In this document: piece by piece, positions 1 through 7,672 of the stretch
How positions within the stretch are numbered: the stretch's first letter is position 1
How the letters are laid out: every line of letters begins with the position of its first letter
Origin: CALMEH01 sp031409875
Lineage (GTDB): Bacteria > Acidobacteriota > Blastocatellia > Pyrinomonadales > Pyrinomonadaceae
Assembly: GCA_031409875.1 (NCBI GenBank)
Contig: JANNYB010000158.1
Span: 1-64,000 of the forward strand
Direction of reading: 5' to 3'
Length of the DNA: 64,000 nt
Program-made: the position numbers and the translations under genes
The notes under the pieces: generated by a model
Seen by the model: the letters and a program-made list of their open reading frames with translations, nothing else
The model's database searches: none
What the model was told of the DNA's origin: nothing

Positions 1-141
1 AGCCACGCTGCGGCACATCGGAATAAATCTGTTGAAGCAAGAAAAAACCTGTAAAAGAGGAATCGAAGGCAAACGCAAGAAAGCCGGTTGGAATGAAAAT
101 TACTTGCTTAAAGTTTTACAATTTTAATGCGTTCGCCCTAG
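1..141 (+). mobile_element. Right end of an ISAs1-like insertion sequence
   Basis: The transposase tail is followed within about 14 bases by 'GCGTTCGCCCTA' (129-140). This resembles the inward-facing terminal repeat of ISAs1-family elements, whose tips read roughly CAGGGCGAACGC on the other strand. The boundary is inferred. The left end and the target duplication lie outside the window. Confidence 0.5.
2..127 (+). CDS. ISAs1-family transposase, C-terminal end only
   Basis: Frame 2 reads open from the window edge to a TAA at 125-127, giving 41 residues. They include 'LRHIGINLLKQEKTCKRG' and the tail 'KAGWNENYLLKVL'. From memory this matches the C-terminus of ISAs1/H-repeat DDE transposases, which end in a 'NLLKQ..KR....KAGW...YLLKVL' pattern. 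The rest of the gene, including the catalytic residues, lies outside the window, so activity cannot be judged. Its last 12 bases overlap, on the opposite strand, the end of the ATPase reading frame. Confidence 0.75.
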   Translation, partial: ATLRHIGINLLKQEKTCKRGIEGKRKKAGWNENYLLKVLQF

Positions 142-1135
142 TAAAAGCATCTGTAAGTTTGATTTTTTCACCCAGACGTTTTTGTAAAATTTTATTTAAG
201 GTTTCAATTCCTTTCGGAAATGGTTCGTTTTTATCACGCGGAAAGGTTTTAACCATCGGCAAAACGAAAATACTGCTGTAAAAATCCTTCAAAGTTGCTC
301 CAATCGTCGAACGAACAAGACGCAAAGGAACGGTAAAAATAATATGCGATTGAAGTCCTGTAAGAATCGAATAATTATCAATAAATAAATGTTTATAGGA
401 TTCGATTCCCGCAGAAACTTCCTCGAATTTTTCGATTTTCTCTAAGTTGTCAATAATTATTATAATATCGGAGTATTTTAACGAAAGTTCACCGCCACTT
501 TGTTTTCTGATTTCGAGTCTGGCGCGGTCAAAAAGCAGATTTATTTCCGATAAAAGCGTCGGAATTTTATTTCCCAAGGCTTTTCTAATCTTTTGACGCG
601 CATTTTCATCTTGTTTCAGACGATTTATTTTAAGTTTCGTTTTCCACGCGCCAATTTCAAATGACTCAATTTCAAGGTCGGAAAATAATTCTTTTAAAGT
701 TTTCAGTTGATTGGAAAGAAAATCGCTTTTTAAGCTAATGCCGATGGATTTTAACTCGTCGGCGAGTTCGGCAACAATGCAAAGCAAAATTTCCGTGATG
801 GAAACATCAAAAACATCGAGATAATCAAAGGTGTCAATATAAATCGGAAAGAACCGCATATTAAGTTCCGATTCGGATTTTTCAATAAATTGATTTGTTA
901 GATGTTTTAATTCGGAAGATTTTCCGCTTCCGATGTGTCCCGAAAATAAAAAATGACGAAATCTTTCTTTTGCGCTTTCTCCTTTTTTTATCGGACTGTT
1001 TCTTTTTAGATGATTAAAAACATTTTTCAGAAAATCATCGCCGCCACGCGCTTCCCGACAATCAAAATAAAATTCCTTCGGCGCAGCAAGCAAAGGATTA
1101 CAAGCGTTATAAATTTTGTCCAATTTATTTACCAT
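116..1135 (-). CDS. P-loop ATPase, C-terminus replaced by IS sequence
   Basis: A 339-residue AAA/KAP-like ATPase. The Walker A motif is 'GHIGSGKS' near residue 66 and the Walker B strand is 'DIIIIIDNLEKI' near residue 227. Later strands such as 'SHIIFTVPLRLV' fit a STAND/AAA sensor region. The function is not known; such ATPases often act in signalling or defence. The last eight residues, 'TRANALKL', are encoded by the terminal repeat of the flanking IS (about 118-141), so the native C-terminus, normally a further helical part, is missing. The gene is probably a truncated, decaying copy. No partner gene is visible because the IS lies downstream and a MITE upstream. Confidence 0.7.
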   Translation of the reverse strand: MVNKLDKIYNACNPLLAAPKEFYFDCREARGGDDFLKNVFNHLKRNSPIKKGESAKERFRHFLFSGHIGSGKSSELKHLTNQFIEKSESELNMRFFPIYIDTFDYLDVFDVSITEILLCIVAELADELKSIGISLKSDFLSNQLKTLKELFSDLEIESFEIGAWKTKLKINRLKQDENARQKIRKALGNKIPTLLSEINLLFDRARLEIRKQSGGELSLKYSDIIIIIDNLEKIEKFEEVSAGIESYKHLFIDNYSILTGLQSHIIFTVPLRLVRSTIGATLKDFYSSIFVLPMVKTFPRDKNEPFPKGIETLNKILQKRLGEKIKLTDAFTRANALKL

Positions 1136-1225
1136 AAGTGTTCTAAGACGAAATCAAATTCCGAAGCCTAATTATATGTGAATCCCGAAATAATTAAAAT
1201 AGATAGAAACTTTCTGATTATTTAT

Positions 1226-1423
1226 CATTACTGAGCGGTCTGAAAATTGCATAGTTGAAAAATCGCTTATTATGAGCAACTTAATCAAGAGTTTTCTGTG
1301 TTTTCAGTGTCTTCAGTGGATAGAAAAATAAATCTATCCACTGAAGACACAGAAAACACAGAAGAAAACGGAAACGTGGCGGTCATTGATTTGTCCTATC
1401 AATTTCCGTGCCGCTCAGTAATG
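1226..1423. mobile_element. MITE, copy 1 (198 bp, 9-bp target duplication)
   Basis: The ends are inverted repeats: 'CATTACTGAGCGG' at 1226 and its complement ending at 1423, continuing imperfectly to about 24 bp. The flanks 1217-1225 and 1424-1432 are both ATTATTTAT, a perfect 9-bp target duplication. The interior is one long hairpin (about 1290-1370) around a loop near 1320-1340. There is no coding capacity. The right duplication contains the TAA stop of pabB (1429-1431). Copies 2 and 3 are at 30297 and 52756. Confidence 0.9.
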
Positions 1424-1428
1424 ATTAT

Positions 1429-2787
1429 TTATAGATTTCCATTGATTGAATTTAGCAAGGCTTTCGCTTTGGTAAGTGTTTCTTCGTATTCATTTTCGGC
1501 AATGCTGTCAATAACGATGCCGCCGCCGACGTTGAAGACGGCTTTATTGTCTTTTATGACCATTGTTCTGATGGCAACGCTCAAATCTAAGTTAAGATAA
1601 GTATTTATTTCTGATTTTTGCTTTGAAAAACCGATTGCGCCCATCGAAAGTCCTCGCGGCTTGGTTTCGAGTTGGTCAATAGTTTTCATTGTGCTGATTT
1701 TCGGTGCGCCGGTGATTGAACCGCACGGGAAAACGGCTTTGAGAATTTCGGAAAATTTTATGTTTTCGCGCAAGTTTCCGTTGATTGTCGAAGTTAGATG
1801 AAAAAGCGTCGGATGTGTTTCGAGGTCGCAGAGTTTTTCGACTTCGACTGTGCCGAATTCGCAAATTCTGCCCAAATCATTTCGCAAAAGATCAACAATC
1901 ATCACGTTTTCGGCGCGGTCTTTTTCGGAATTTATTAACTCGTTTTGCAAAAATAAATCTTCCTCAAAAGTTTTTCCTCGCGGGCGTGTGCCTTTGATTG
2001 GCGAAGTTGTAATAAGTGATAAGTGGTGAGTGGTAAGTGGTAAGTTTTGAGGATTTTCTTCACTTACCACTTTCCACTTACCACTTACCACTTTAAAAAA
2101 TCGTTCGGGCGAAGCAGAAACGACGGTCGAATTTTGTCTTTTGAGAAATGCCGCGAAAGGTGCGGGATTATTTTTTCGTAAGTTGTAAAAAATCTTTTGC
2201 GCGGTGAGATTTTCGGGCAATTCGGCGGTTATTTGTTGCGTCAAATTTGTTTGATAGGTGTCGCCGTTGCGGATAAATTCTTTTATTTCTTCGATTTTTT
2301 CGAGATATTCGGCGCGTGTGAAGTTTGAAATTATTTTCGAGTTTGCAGAGTTATCAAAAGTTACAATAGATTTTTGTTTGAAAAGTTCGGATTTTATTTC
2401 ATCAAAACGATTTTCGTTACCAACGAGATGAGTTTTTTTCGTGTTGTAATTGTGAATAATTAAAGAATCGAACAGCGCGAGAAATAAATCGGGTTCGTCG
2501 GAAAAATGCCGCGATTTTATGCGATTTATTTTCAAACCGAATTCGTAAGACATCGTGAAAAAGGCGAAAAGTTCATCGCGTTTAAGTTTTTCGTCGAGGA
2601 ATTCGAGAGTTTTTTCATAATCTTTATCGGTAATTTCAAAAACTTCGAGCGGTTTGATTCCGGCAATCAAAAATTTTGAATCGAGATGCGAAACGCCGCA
2701 ACTGTCGAGCAGACAAACTTGCTCTTTCTCGCTGGTTTTGAGCAACGCCGTAACCAATTCATCGGAGGAAATCGTAATTTCTTGCAC
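1429..2787 (-). CDS. pabB: Aminodeoxychorismate synthase component I (PabB)
   Basis: A chorismate-binding enzyme of 452 residues that makes 4-amino-4-deoxychorismate for folate synthesis with a glutamine amidotransferase, which is not in this window. The C-terminal half carries the family motifs 'PIKGTRPRG' (263-271), 'DLLRNDLGR' near 299 and 'CGSITGAPK' near 354. The lysine in PIKGT (K265) is the residue that separates PabB from TrpE, which has alanine there. Residues about 233-261 are an extra in-frame segment encoded by an inverted repeat, placed directly before PIKGT. It reads ATG on the minus strand and is divergent from the permease. The stop lies in the target duplication of MITE copy 1. 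Anthranilate synthase is the alternative but less likely. Confidence 0.88.
   Translation of the reverse strand: MQEITISSDELVTALLKTSEKEQVCLLDSCGVSHLDSKFLIAGIKPLEVFEITDKDYEKTLEFLDEKLKRDELFAFFTMSYEFGLKINRIKSRHFSDEPDLFLALFDSLIIHNYNTKKTHLVGNENRFDEIKSELFKQKSIVTFDNSANSKIISNFTRAEYLEKIEEIKEFIRNGDTYQTNLTQQITAELPENLTAQKIFYNLRKNNPAPFAAFLKRQNSTVVSASPERFFKVVSGKWKVVSEENPQNLPLTTHHLSLITTSPIKGTRPRGKTFEEDLFLQNELINSEKDRAENVMIVDLLRNDLGRICEFGTVEVEKLCDLETHPTLFHLTSTINGNLRENIKFSEILKAVFPCGSITGAPKISTMKTIDQLETKPRGLSMGAIGFSKQKSEINTYLNLDLSVAIRTMVIKDNKAVFNVGGGIVIDSIAENEYEETLTKAKALLNSINGNL
2014..2092. repeat. Palindromic word repeat inside pabB
   Basis: The left arm (2014-2044) is built of 'AAGTGGTRAGTGG' words. The right arm (2062-2092) is the complement with a few mismatches, and the loop is 17 bp. 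It adds about 29 residues, including 'GKWKVVS' and 'LPLTTHHLSL', without breaking the frame. Confidence 0.85.
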
Positions 2788-2877
2788 ATTTCGGATTTTA
2801 ACACGAAAATTTATTTTGTTTGAAAGCGGTTTTAGCGTAATATGTGAACAACTTTCTTTCCCTGCATCATAAAAAAT

Positions 2878-4419
2878 ATGTCGGATAACAATATAACTTT
2901 AGTTCGCGGACTCGGATTGGTTGCGGCGATTTCGATTATTATCGGCAACGTCATCGGCACAGGCGTTTTCTTGAAAGCGCGTGTGATGACGTGCAATCTC
3001 GGCTCGCCCGAATGGGTTGTTTTGGCTTGGGTTGCCGCCGGACTTCTTTCGCTCGCGGGCGCGTTGACCTACGCCGAACTTTCGGCAATGAAACCCGAAG
3101 CCGGCGGTGAATACATCTTTTTGCGTGATGCTTACGGGCGCGTTTCGAGTTTTCTTTACGGTTGGATGCAGATTTTTATTGCCAAAACCGGCTCCCAAGC
3201 GGCAGTTGCCGTAGCTTTTACAATCGGCTTGAACGATTTTCTTGGCGGCGAACTGAAGCAGACTTTATTCAAAACCGACAGTTTAGGATTTTCTTACGAA
3301 CTAACTTCACTGCAATTAATTGCGGTGCTGATAATTATAATTTTCACGACAATTAACTGCGCTTCCGTAGTTTTGAGCGGACAAATCGCCACGTTTCTGA
3401 CGTTTGTTAAAATATTTTTGATTATTTTTGTCGCGCTCGGCGCATTTTTGTTTGTAACGGGCGGAAGTTTCGGGAATTTTTCGATGATGAACACGGGCGG
3501 AACGTGCGAAGGCGTGGCGGACGGCGTGAAATACGGTTCGGCTTCGTATTCGTTTATTGCAGGTTTCGGTGCGGCAATGCTCGGTGCGCTTTGGGGTTAC
3601 GACGGTTGGAATAATTTGTCTTTGGTCGCGGGCGAAGTCAAAAAGCCGGAAAAAAATATTCCGCTGGCATTAATCGGCGGCACGATTGCGATTATATTTT
3701 TGTATATTTTCGCGCACATCGCTTATTTTTACGTTCTCGATCCGACGACGATTGCTTCGGTTTCAAAAGATTCTTCGGTCGCAAAAGTTGTTGTTTCAAA
3801 GTTTTTCGGCGGCGATATAAGCACATTTGCGACAGGTTTTGCGGTTTCGGTTTTCACAATCGGCTTGATGCTTTCGTCAATCGGAACACTTCATACCTCG
3901 ATTTTGACCGGAGCGCGTGTGCCTTACGCGATGGCGCAAGACGGCGTGATGTTTAAATCAATGGGCAAACTTTCGGAAGGAACTCGTGTTCCCGTAATTG
4001 CGCTTATCGTGCAGGGAATTTGGGCTTCGATTCTCGCGCTTTCCGGTTCGTTCGACACTCTAACCGATTATGTCGTGTTCGGTTCGTGGATTTTCTACGC
4101 TTTTGCAACTTCGACGATTTTCGTTTTCCGCAGACGTTTTCCCGATGCCGTCAGACCTTACAGAGCTTTCGGTTATCCGGTCGTGCCGATTTTGTTTTTA
4201 CTTGTCGCGGCATTTCTTTTGTTTAATACCGTAAGAACCGATTATTACCAAGTCTTGGAAAATCTCAAAGAATTAATTGATCCGAGCCTTTTAATGCAGA
4301 TTTATACGGTTATCAAAGCACCTTCAATCGCAGGAATTATCTTGATTTTAATGGGATTGCCAATTTATTATTATTTAACGAAGGAAAACCGAACAGATTC
4401 TGATTCGGAAAATAAATAA
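2878..4419 (+). CDS. APC-superfamily amino-acid permease
   Basis: A 513-residue inner-membrane transporter with about 12 hydrophobic segments. The first helix carries 'IIIGNVIGTGVF' (about residues 20-31), the unwound substrate-binding motif of APC carriers. 'GGEYIFLRDAYG' (about 79-90) and 'WGYDGWNN' (about 240) are typical of LAT/basic amino-acid permeases. The substrate cannot be told from sequence. The stop codon is directly followed by the ATG of the PilZ gene, so the two are surely co-transcribed. The start ATG has only a weak upstream Shine-Dalgarno-like stretch. Confidence 0.85.
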   Translation: MSDNNITLVRGLGLVAAISIIIGNVIGTGVFLKARVMTCNLGSPEWVVLAWVAAGLLSLAGALTYAELSAMKPEAGGEYIFLRDAYGRVSSFLYGWMQIFIAKTGSQAAVAVAFTIGLNDFLGGELKQTLFKTDSLGFSYELTSLQLIAVLIIIIFTTINCASVVLSGQIATFLTFVKIFLIIFVALGAFLFVTGGSFGNFSMMNTGGTCEGVADGVKYGSASYSFIAGFGAAMLGALWGYDGWNNLSLVAGEVKKPEKNIPLALIGGTIAIIFLYIFAHIAYFYVLDPTTIASVSKDSSVAKVVVSKFFGGDISTFATGFAVSVFTIGLMLSSIGTLHTSILTGARVPYAMAQDGVMFKSMGKLSEGTRVPVIALIVQGIWASILALSGSFDTLTDYVVFGSWIFYAFATSTIFVFRRRFPDAVRPYRAFGYPVVPILFLLVAAFLLFNTVRTDYYQVLENLKELIDPSLLMQIYTVIKAPSIAGIILILMGLPIYYYLTKENRTDSDSENK

Positions 4420-4755
4420 ATGGCAATTACAGACAGAAGAAGCGGGCGCGACAGGCGATATATCGAACGATTCAAGGTAAATATCGAGGTCGAATGGGAA
4501 GGACTTGTCGGCAGTAAAAACGGCACAATCAGCGATATTTCGCCGCAAGGTTGTTTTATTCTTTGTTCGGGCGAGGTCGAAGACACCGAAACCGTGAAGA
4601 TTTATTTTCCTTTAACGGACGGCAGACGCATCGAATTTTGGGGCGAAGTCGTTAATCACGTCTATGAAATCGGTTTTGCGATTAGATTTATTGATTTGTC
4701 GGACGCGCAAAAAGATTTTTTGGAGAAATTTGTTGACACGCTGCGGGAAGATTAA
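4420..4755 (+). CDS. PilZ-domain protein
   Basis: A 111-residue cytoplasmic protein with an N-terminal 'DRRSGRDRRYIERF' arginine cluster and 'DISPQGCFI' about 30 residues later. This is the RxxxR...(D/N)xSxxG arrangement of PilZ domains, which bind cyclic di-GMP. Its length is that of a stand-alone PilZ domain. It starts on the base after the permease stop codon, so it is translationally linked to that transporter. The 3' end overlaps the opposite-strand gene by four bases, leaving no room for a terminator. Confidence 0.8.
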   Translation: MAITDRRSGRDRRYIERFKVNIEVEWEGLVGSKNGTISDISPQGCFILCSGEVEDTETVKIYFPLTDGRRIEFWGEVVNHVYEIGFAIRFIDLSDAQKDFLEKFVDTLRED

Positions 4756-4982
4756 GCCAAAGCAAGACTTTTTTCAACTTGCTTTTTTAATTTCAATGGC
4801 AATTTAATCGGGGAAAAACGCAAATTTGTATAAAGATAATCTTCACCTGATTCATCAATAATTCGCAAATAATCTTGCGGGTCGTTTGCATAAGGCTCAA
4901 CAATCGGATAAATTTTGCGGACTTCTAGCGATGCGGTGTATTCGTCATTATTCAAACAGAGTGCATAACCGATAATTTTCAT
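4752..4982 (-). CDS. Small hypothetical protein
   Basis: A 76-residue soluble protein with no signal peptide or membrane segment. It begins 'MKIIGYALCLNNDEY' and ends with a lysine-rich helix. I do not recognise the family. The sequence has the look of small conserved bacterial proteins of 40-80 residues often found beside toxin-antitoxin genes ('DYLRIIDESGEDYLY'). It lies just downstream of the YgiT/DUF4258 pair on the same strand and may share its transcript. The 3' end overlaps the PilZ gene by four bases. Confidence 0.6.
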   Translation of the reverse strand: MKIIGYALCLNNDEYTASLEVRKIYPIVEPYANDPQDYLRIIDESGEDYLYTNLRFSPIKLPLKLKKQVEKSLALA

Positions 4983-5004
4983 ATCGCTTTTAGTGTTTTA
5001 TGAA

Positions 5005-5214
5005 TTATGCGGCTTGTTTGACGAGTTTTTGTTCAATTTCATCATAAATTCGATTAACGGTTTTTCCGTCATAATACATTTCACCACAATTCAAACAAAC
5101 TTCCGCTTTAATATCATTATAAGGAAATTTTACGCCGAATCTTTCAAACGTATAAGAAACATATTGAACTTCTGTTTCGCCGCCGCAAATTACGCAATAA
5201 TTTTCTTTATTCAT
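5005..5214 (-). CDS. YgiT-type zinc-finger antitoxin
   Basis: A 69-residue protein with two CxxC pairs, 'CVICGG' near residue 7 and 'CLNCGE' near 41, and the 'VCLNCGEMYYDGKTVNRI' strand typical of YgiT/MqsA-type zinc fingers. The family supplies the antitoxin N-terminal domain; the DNA-binding HTH of full-length MqsA is absent. It overlaps the upstream DUF4258 gene by eight bases, the usual toxin-first arrangement of these pairs. Confidence 0.78.
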   Translation of the reverse strand: MNKENYCVICGGETEVQYVSYTFERFGVKFPYNDIKAEVCLNCGEMYYDGKTVNRIYDEIEQKLVKQAA

Positions 5215-5488
5215 AACGCAACCAATCCTCGTGAATCGAAATAAAAATCAGTAAATCGTTTCGGAATGCACAAACAACTTTTGTCGGCATTTCGTTAAGC
5301 GCATATCCGAGTATAACATATTTTGTGCTGATTAAATCTACCTCTTTTTTGATTTCCTCACAGGTAATAATAGTTTGATTGATGTCATCTTTCGTTAAAT
5401 TTAAAATTTCCAAATTGTCCAAAACGTGGCTGGAGTAACTAATTTCTTCACGAACGATTTTCAATTTAATACGATTCAAGACATTCAT
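5207..5488 (-). CDS. DUF4258-type toxin
   Basis: A 93-residue basic protein with 'YSSHVLDNLEILNLTKDDI' near residue 18 and a strand-rich C-terminus ending 'HEDWLRYE'. This matches the DUF4258 pattern (S.H...r...R.i...di....) of RelE/MqsR-fold toxins, although the usual arginine pair is weak here. It directly precedes and overlaps its zinc-finger partner, and begins one base after the murE stop region. It probably acts as an mRNA-interferase-like toxin, inferred from family and operon only. Confidence 0.65.
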   Translation of the reverse strand: MNVLNRIKLKIVREEISYSSHVLDNLEILNLTKDDINQTIITCEEIKKEVDLISTKYVILGYALNEMPTKVVCAFRNDLLIFISIHEDWLRYE

Positions 5489-5489
5489 T

Positions 5490-6980
5490 TTAATCTTCTT
5501 TCAATTTGTCCAACGCTTCGCGGGCGATTTCGCGGTCGTCGAAGTGAAATTTGTCGTTGCCGATTATTTGGTAAGTTTCGTGTCCTTTGCCGCAGATTAA
5601 AACGACATCGTTTGGTTTGGCTTTTGAGATTGCTTGGTGAATTGCGTCGCGGCGGTCGGAGATTGAAAGATACGGACAGTTTGCGTTTTTCAAACCGACT
5701 TCGATTTCTTCGATGATTTTCAGAGGATTTTCCGTGCGCGGATTGTCGGAAGTTACGATGACCAAATCCGAATGTTTTCCGGCAACTTCGCCCATCGGTG
5801 CGCGTTTTGTTTTATCGCGGTCGCCGCCGCAACCGAAAACGGTGATAATTCTGCCCGTTGTCAAATCTTTGGCGGTCTTCAGAGTGTTCAAAAGCGCGTC
5901 ATCTGAGTGCGCGTAATCTACAACAACCGCAAAATCGCCGTCGTGTTCGACTCGTTCAAAACGTCCGGGCGCACCGACGCAAGTTTTTAAACCTTTGACG
6001 ATTTTATCTAAATCAAAATCTAATTCGAGCGCGGCGGAAGTTGCCGCAAGCATATTATAAACGTGCGGTTTCCCGACAAGCGGCGAAATTATTTGTCGCT
6101 CGCCTTTCGGAGTTTTGAGCAAAAAAGAAGTTCCTTTGATTAACGAAACTTCGATGTTTTCCGCTGTCAAATCAGCGGCTGAATCTTGTGAAAAAGTCAA
6201 AACTCGCTGACCGTTGGCGCGTAAATCTTTTGCCAATTTCGCGCCCCATTCGTCGTCAATATTTATAACCGACGATGCAGGTTTTTCGCCGATTCTGCCG
6301 TCAAAAAGTTTCTTTTTCGCGTCGAAATAATTTTCCATCGTCAAATGGTAATCAAGATGATCGCGTGTCAGATTCGCAAAAATTGCGACTCGAAATTTCA
6401 GCCAATCGCAACGATGCAAATCAATCGCTTGCGAAGAAGTTTCCATCACGGCAGTTTTGCAACCTTCGTTCACTGCTTCGCGCAAAAATTTATTCGTGTC
6501 GGAGGCTTCGGGCGTTGTTCGCACGGCTTCTTCCGATTTGTCGCCGATGCGATATTCAACCGTTGTCAACATCGCCGCTTTTTCGTCGTTGGCTTCGGCT
6601 AAAGCAAAGCAAAGATAAGTAGTTGTCGTTTTGCCGTTCGTTCCGGTAATGCCGACTAATTTCAAATCGTGCGAAGGATTTCCGTAAATTACGGACGCGG
6701 CTTTGGCAAGTGCCGAACGCGCATCGGAAACTTTAAGCCACGCGCCCTGAAAATCTTCGGGCGCGTCCAATTCAGAAATAATTCCGCTTGCTCCGCGCCG
6801 CATTACGTCATCAACAAAGCGATGTCCGTCCATCGTCAACCCGCGCACGGCGACAAAAAGCGAACCTGTCTTAGCTTGACGCGAATCGTGCGTTACGCTC
6901 GAAACTTCCATCGTTTCAATTCCGAAAAATTCGGCATCTAATTGATCGGCAACTTGTTTGGCTGTTAATTTTTGAGTCAT
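5490..6980 (-). CDS. murE: UDP-N-acetylmuramoyl-tripeptide synthetase MurE
   Basis: A 496-residue cytoplasmic Mur ligase that adds the third residue of the peptidoglycan peptide to UDP-MurNAc-L-Ala-D-Glu. The ATP loop is 'TGTNGKTTT' (112-120). The motif 'DNPRTENP' (412-419) marks enzymes that add meso-diaminopimelate, with its arginine contacting the free end of that amino acid. N-terminal, central and C-terminal domains are all present at normal length. The usual dcw-cluster neighbours (murF, mraY, ftsI) are absent here, so murE stands apart from the cluster. The start ATG is preceded by a short A-rich stretch. Confidence 0.95.
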   Translation of the reverse strand: MTQKLTAKQVADQLDAEFFGIETMEVSSVTHDSRQAKTGSLFVAVRGLTMDGHRFVDDVMRRGASGIISELDAPEDFQGAWLKVSDARSALAKAASVIYGNPSHDLKLVGITGTNGKTTTTYLCFALAEANDEKAAMLTTVEYRIGDKSEEAVRTTPEASDTNKFLREAVNEGCKTAVMETSSQAIDLHRCDWLKFRVAIFANLTRDHLDYHLTMENYFDAKKKLFDGRIGEKPASSVINIDDEWGAKLAKDLRANGQRVLTFSQDSAADLTAENIEVSLIKGTSFLLKTPKGERQIISPLVGKPHVYNMLAATSAALELDFDLDKIVKGLKTCVGAPGRFERVEHDGDFAVVVDYAHSDDALLNTLKTAKDLTTGRIITVFGCGGDRDKTKRAPMGEVAGKHSDLVIVTSDNPRTENPLKIIEEIEVGLKNANCPYLSISDRRDAIHQAISKAKPNDVVLICGKGHETYQIIGNDKFHFDDREIAREALDKLKED

Positions 6981-7064
6981 AATTTTTGAACAATTCGGAT
7001 TATACGATTTTGGCGCAAGTTTGCGAAATGAGCTATCATTTAACTGAAAGGAAGAAGTAAAAAA

Positions 7065-7334
7065 ATGGATTTTATCAAAATTATTTTAATCGCCGTCGGG
7101 CTTATCGTGGTTTTGGTCGCCGGTTATTGGCTGATTGGAATGGTTTCCGCGATTTTTTGGCTTTTGCTTTATGCCGGAATCATCGGCGCAATCGGTTTTG
7201 GCGGTTACAAATTATTTTTTGAAAAGGAAAAAGCCAAAGCCCAATTAGAAGACAAAATGCCGATTGCGATTGCCGATTTGCAAGATGCCGACCGCGCTCT
7301 CGAAGAATATAAACGCAAGTATTTGCCGAAATAG
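7065..7334 (+). CDS. Small membrane protein
   Basis: An 89-residue protein with two closely spaced hydrophobic segments (about 4-27 and 31-48), the second rich in glycine, followed by a charged cytoplasmic tail 'YKLFFEKEKAKAQLEDK'. No family is recognised. A good ribosome-binding site, AAAGGAAGAAG, lies seven bases before the ATG. It is divergent from murE and ends 32 bases before tRNA-Leu. Confidence 0.7.
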   Translation: MDFIKIILIAVGLIVVLVAGYWLIGMVSAIFWLLLYAGIIGAIGFGGYKLFFEKEKAKAQLEDKMPIAIADLQDADRALEEYKRKYLPK

Positions 7335-7366
7335 AAATAATTCGTTAGATTTTAAATTTGCATTAT

Positions 7367-7451
7367 GCTGAGATGGTGTAATTGGTAGCCACGCGGGTCT
7401 TAGAAGCCCGTGCCGAAAGGCGTGCGAGTTCGAGTCTCGCTCTCAGCACCA
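7367..7451 (+). tRNA. tRNA-Leu (anticodon UAG)
   Basis: The acceptor stem GCTGAGA pairs with TCTCAGC. The anticodon arm is CGGGT-CTTAGAA-GCCCG with TAG as anticodon. A long class II variable arm (GCCGAAAGGCG-like) follows, and the T arm carries GTTCGAGTC. The discriminator A at 7448 and an encoded CCA (7449-7451) complete it. Length, variable arm and anticodon all agree with leucine. Confidence 0.95.
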
Positions 7452-7460
7452 AAAATATTT

Positions 7461-7534
7461 AACCGCGAAAAGACGCTAAATAACGCGAAAAAAAACAAAA
7501 ATTATTTAGCGTTATTTAGCGTCTTTTCGCGGTT
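7461..7534. repeat. Perfect 26-bp inverted repeat downstream of tRNA-Leu
   Basis: Arms 7461-7486 and 7509-7534 are exact complements (AACCGCGAAAAGACGCTAAA...), with a 22-bp A-rich loop. The word 'acGCtAAATaacGCgaaa' is repeated with variation inside the arm. It begins ten bases after the tRNA CCA. Confidence 0.9.
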
Positions 7535-7585
7535 GAAAAAGTCTTATTCGACATTTCTAACCAAGTTAGATATTCTTTTCTTATA

Positions 7586-7604
7586 CCGATTTTATCGGAT
7601 TTTT
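7586..7604 (+). terminator. Short intrinsic terminator
   Basis: CCGAT-TTT-ATCGG followed by ATTTTT. It has a small stem but a proper U-tract, and could end the tRNA transcript before tig. Confidence 0.45.
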
Positions 7605-7672
7605 AACATAAACTTATTGCAAAAGCGTTTGATGTCGGCATTAAAGCATCGAACGGCTTTTATTTTTAATTA

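Noticed and set aside
1298..1600. 100-codon plus-strand frame starting in MITE copy 1
   Set aside because: It runs from the MITE hairpin into the antisense of pabB and has no independent support.
1429..2787. Anthranilate synthase TrpE
   Set aside because: The lysine in PIKGT and the 'CGSITGAPK' motif favour PabB, and no trp genes are nearby.
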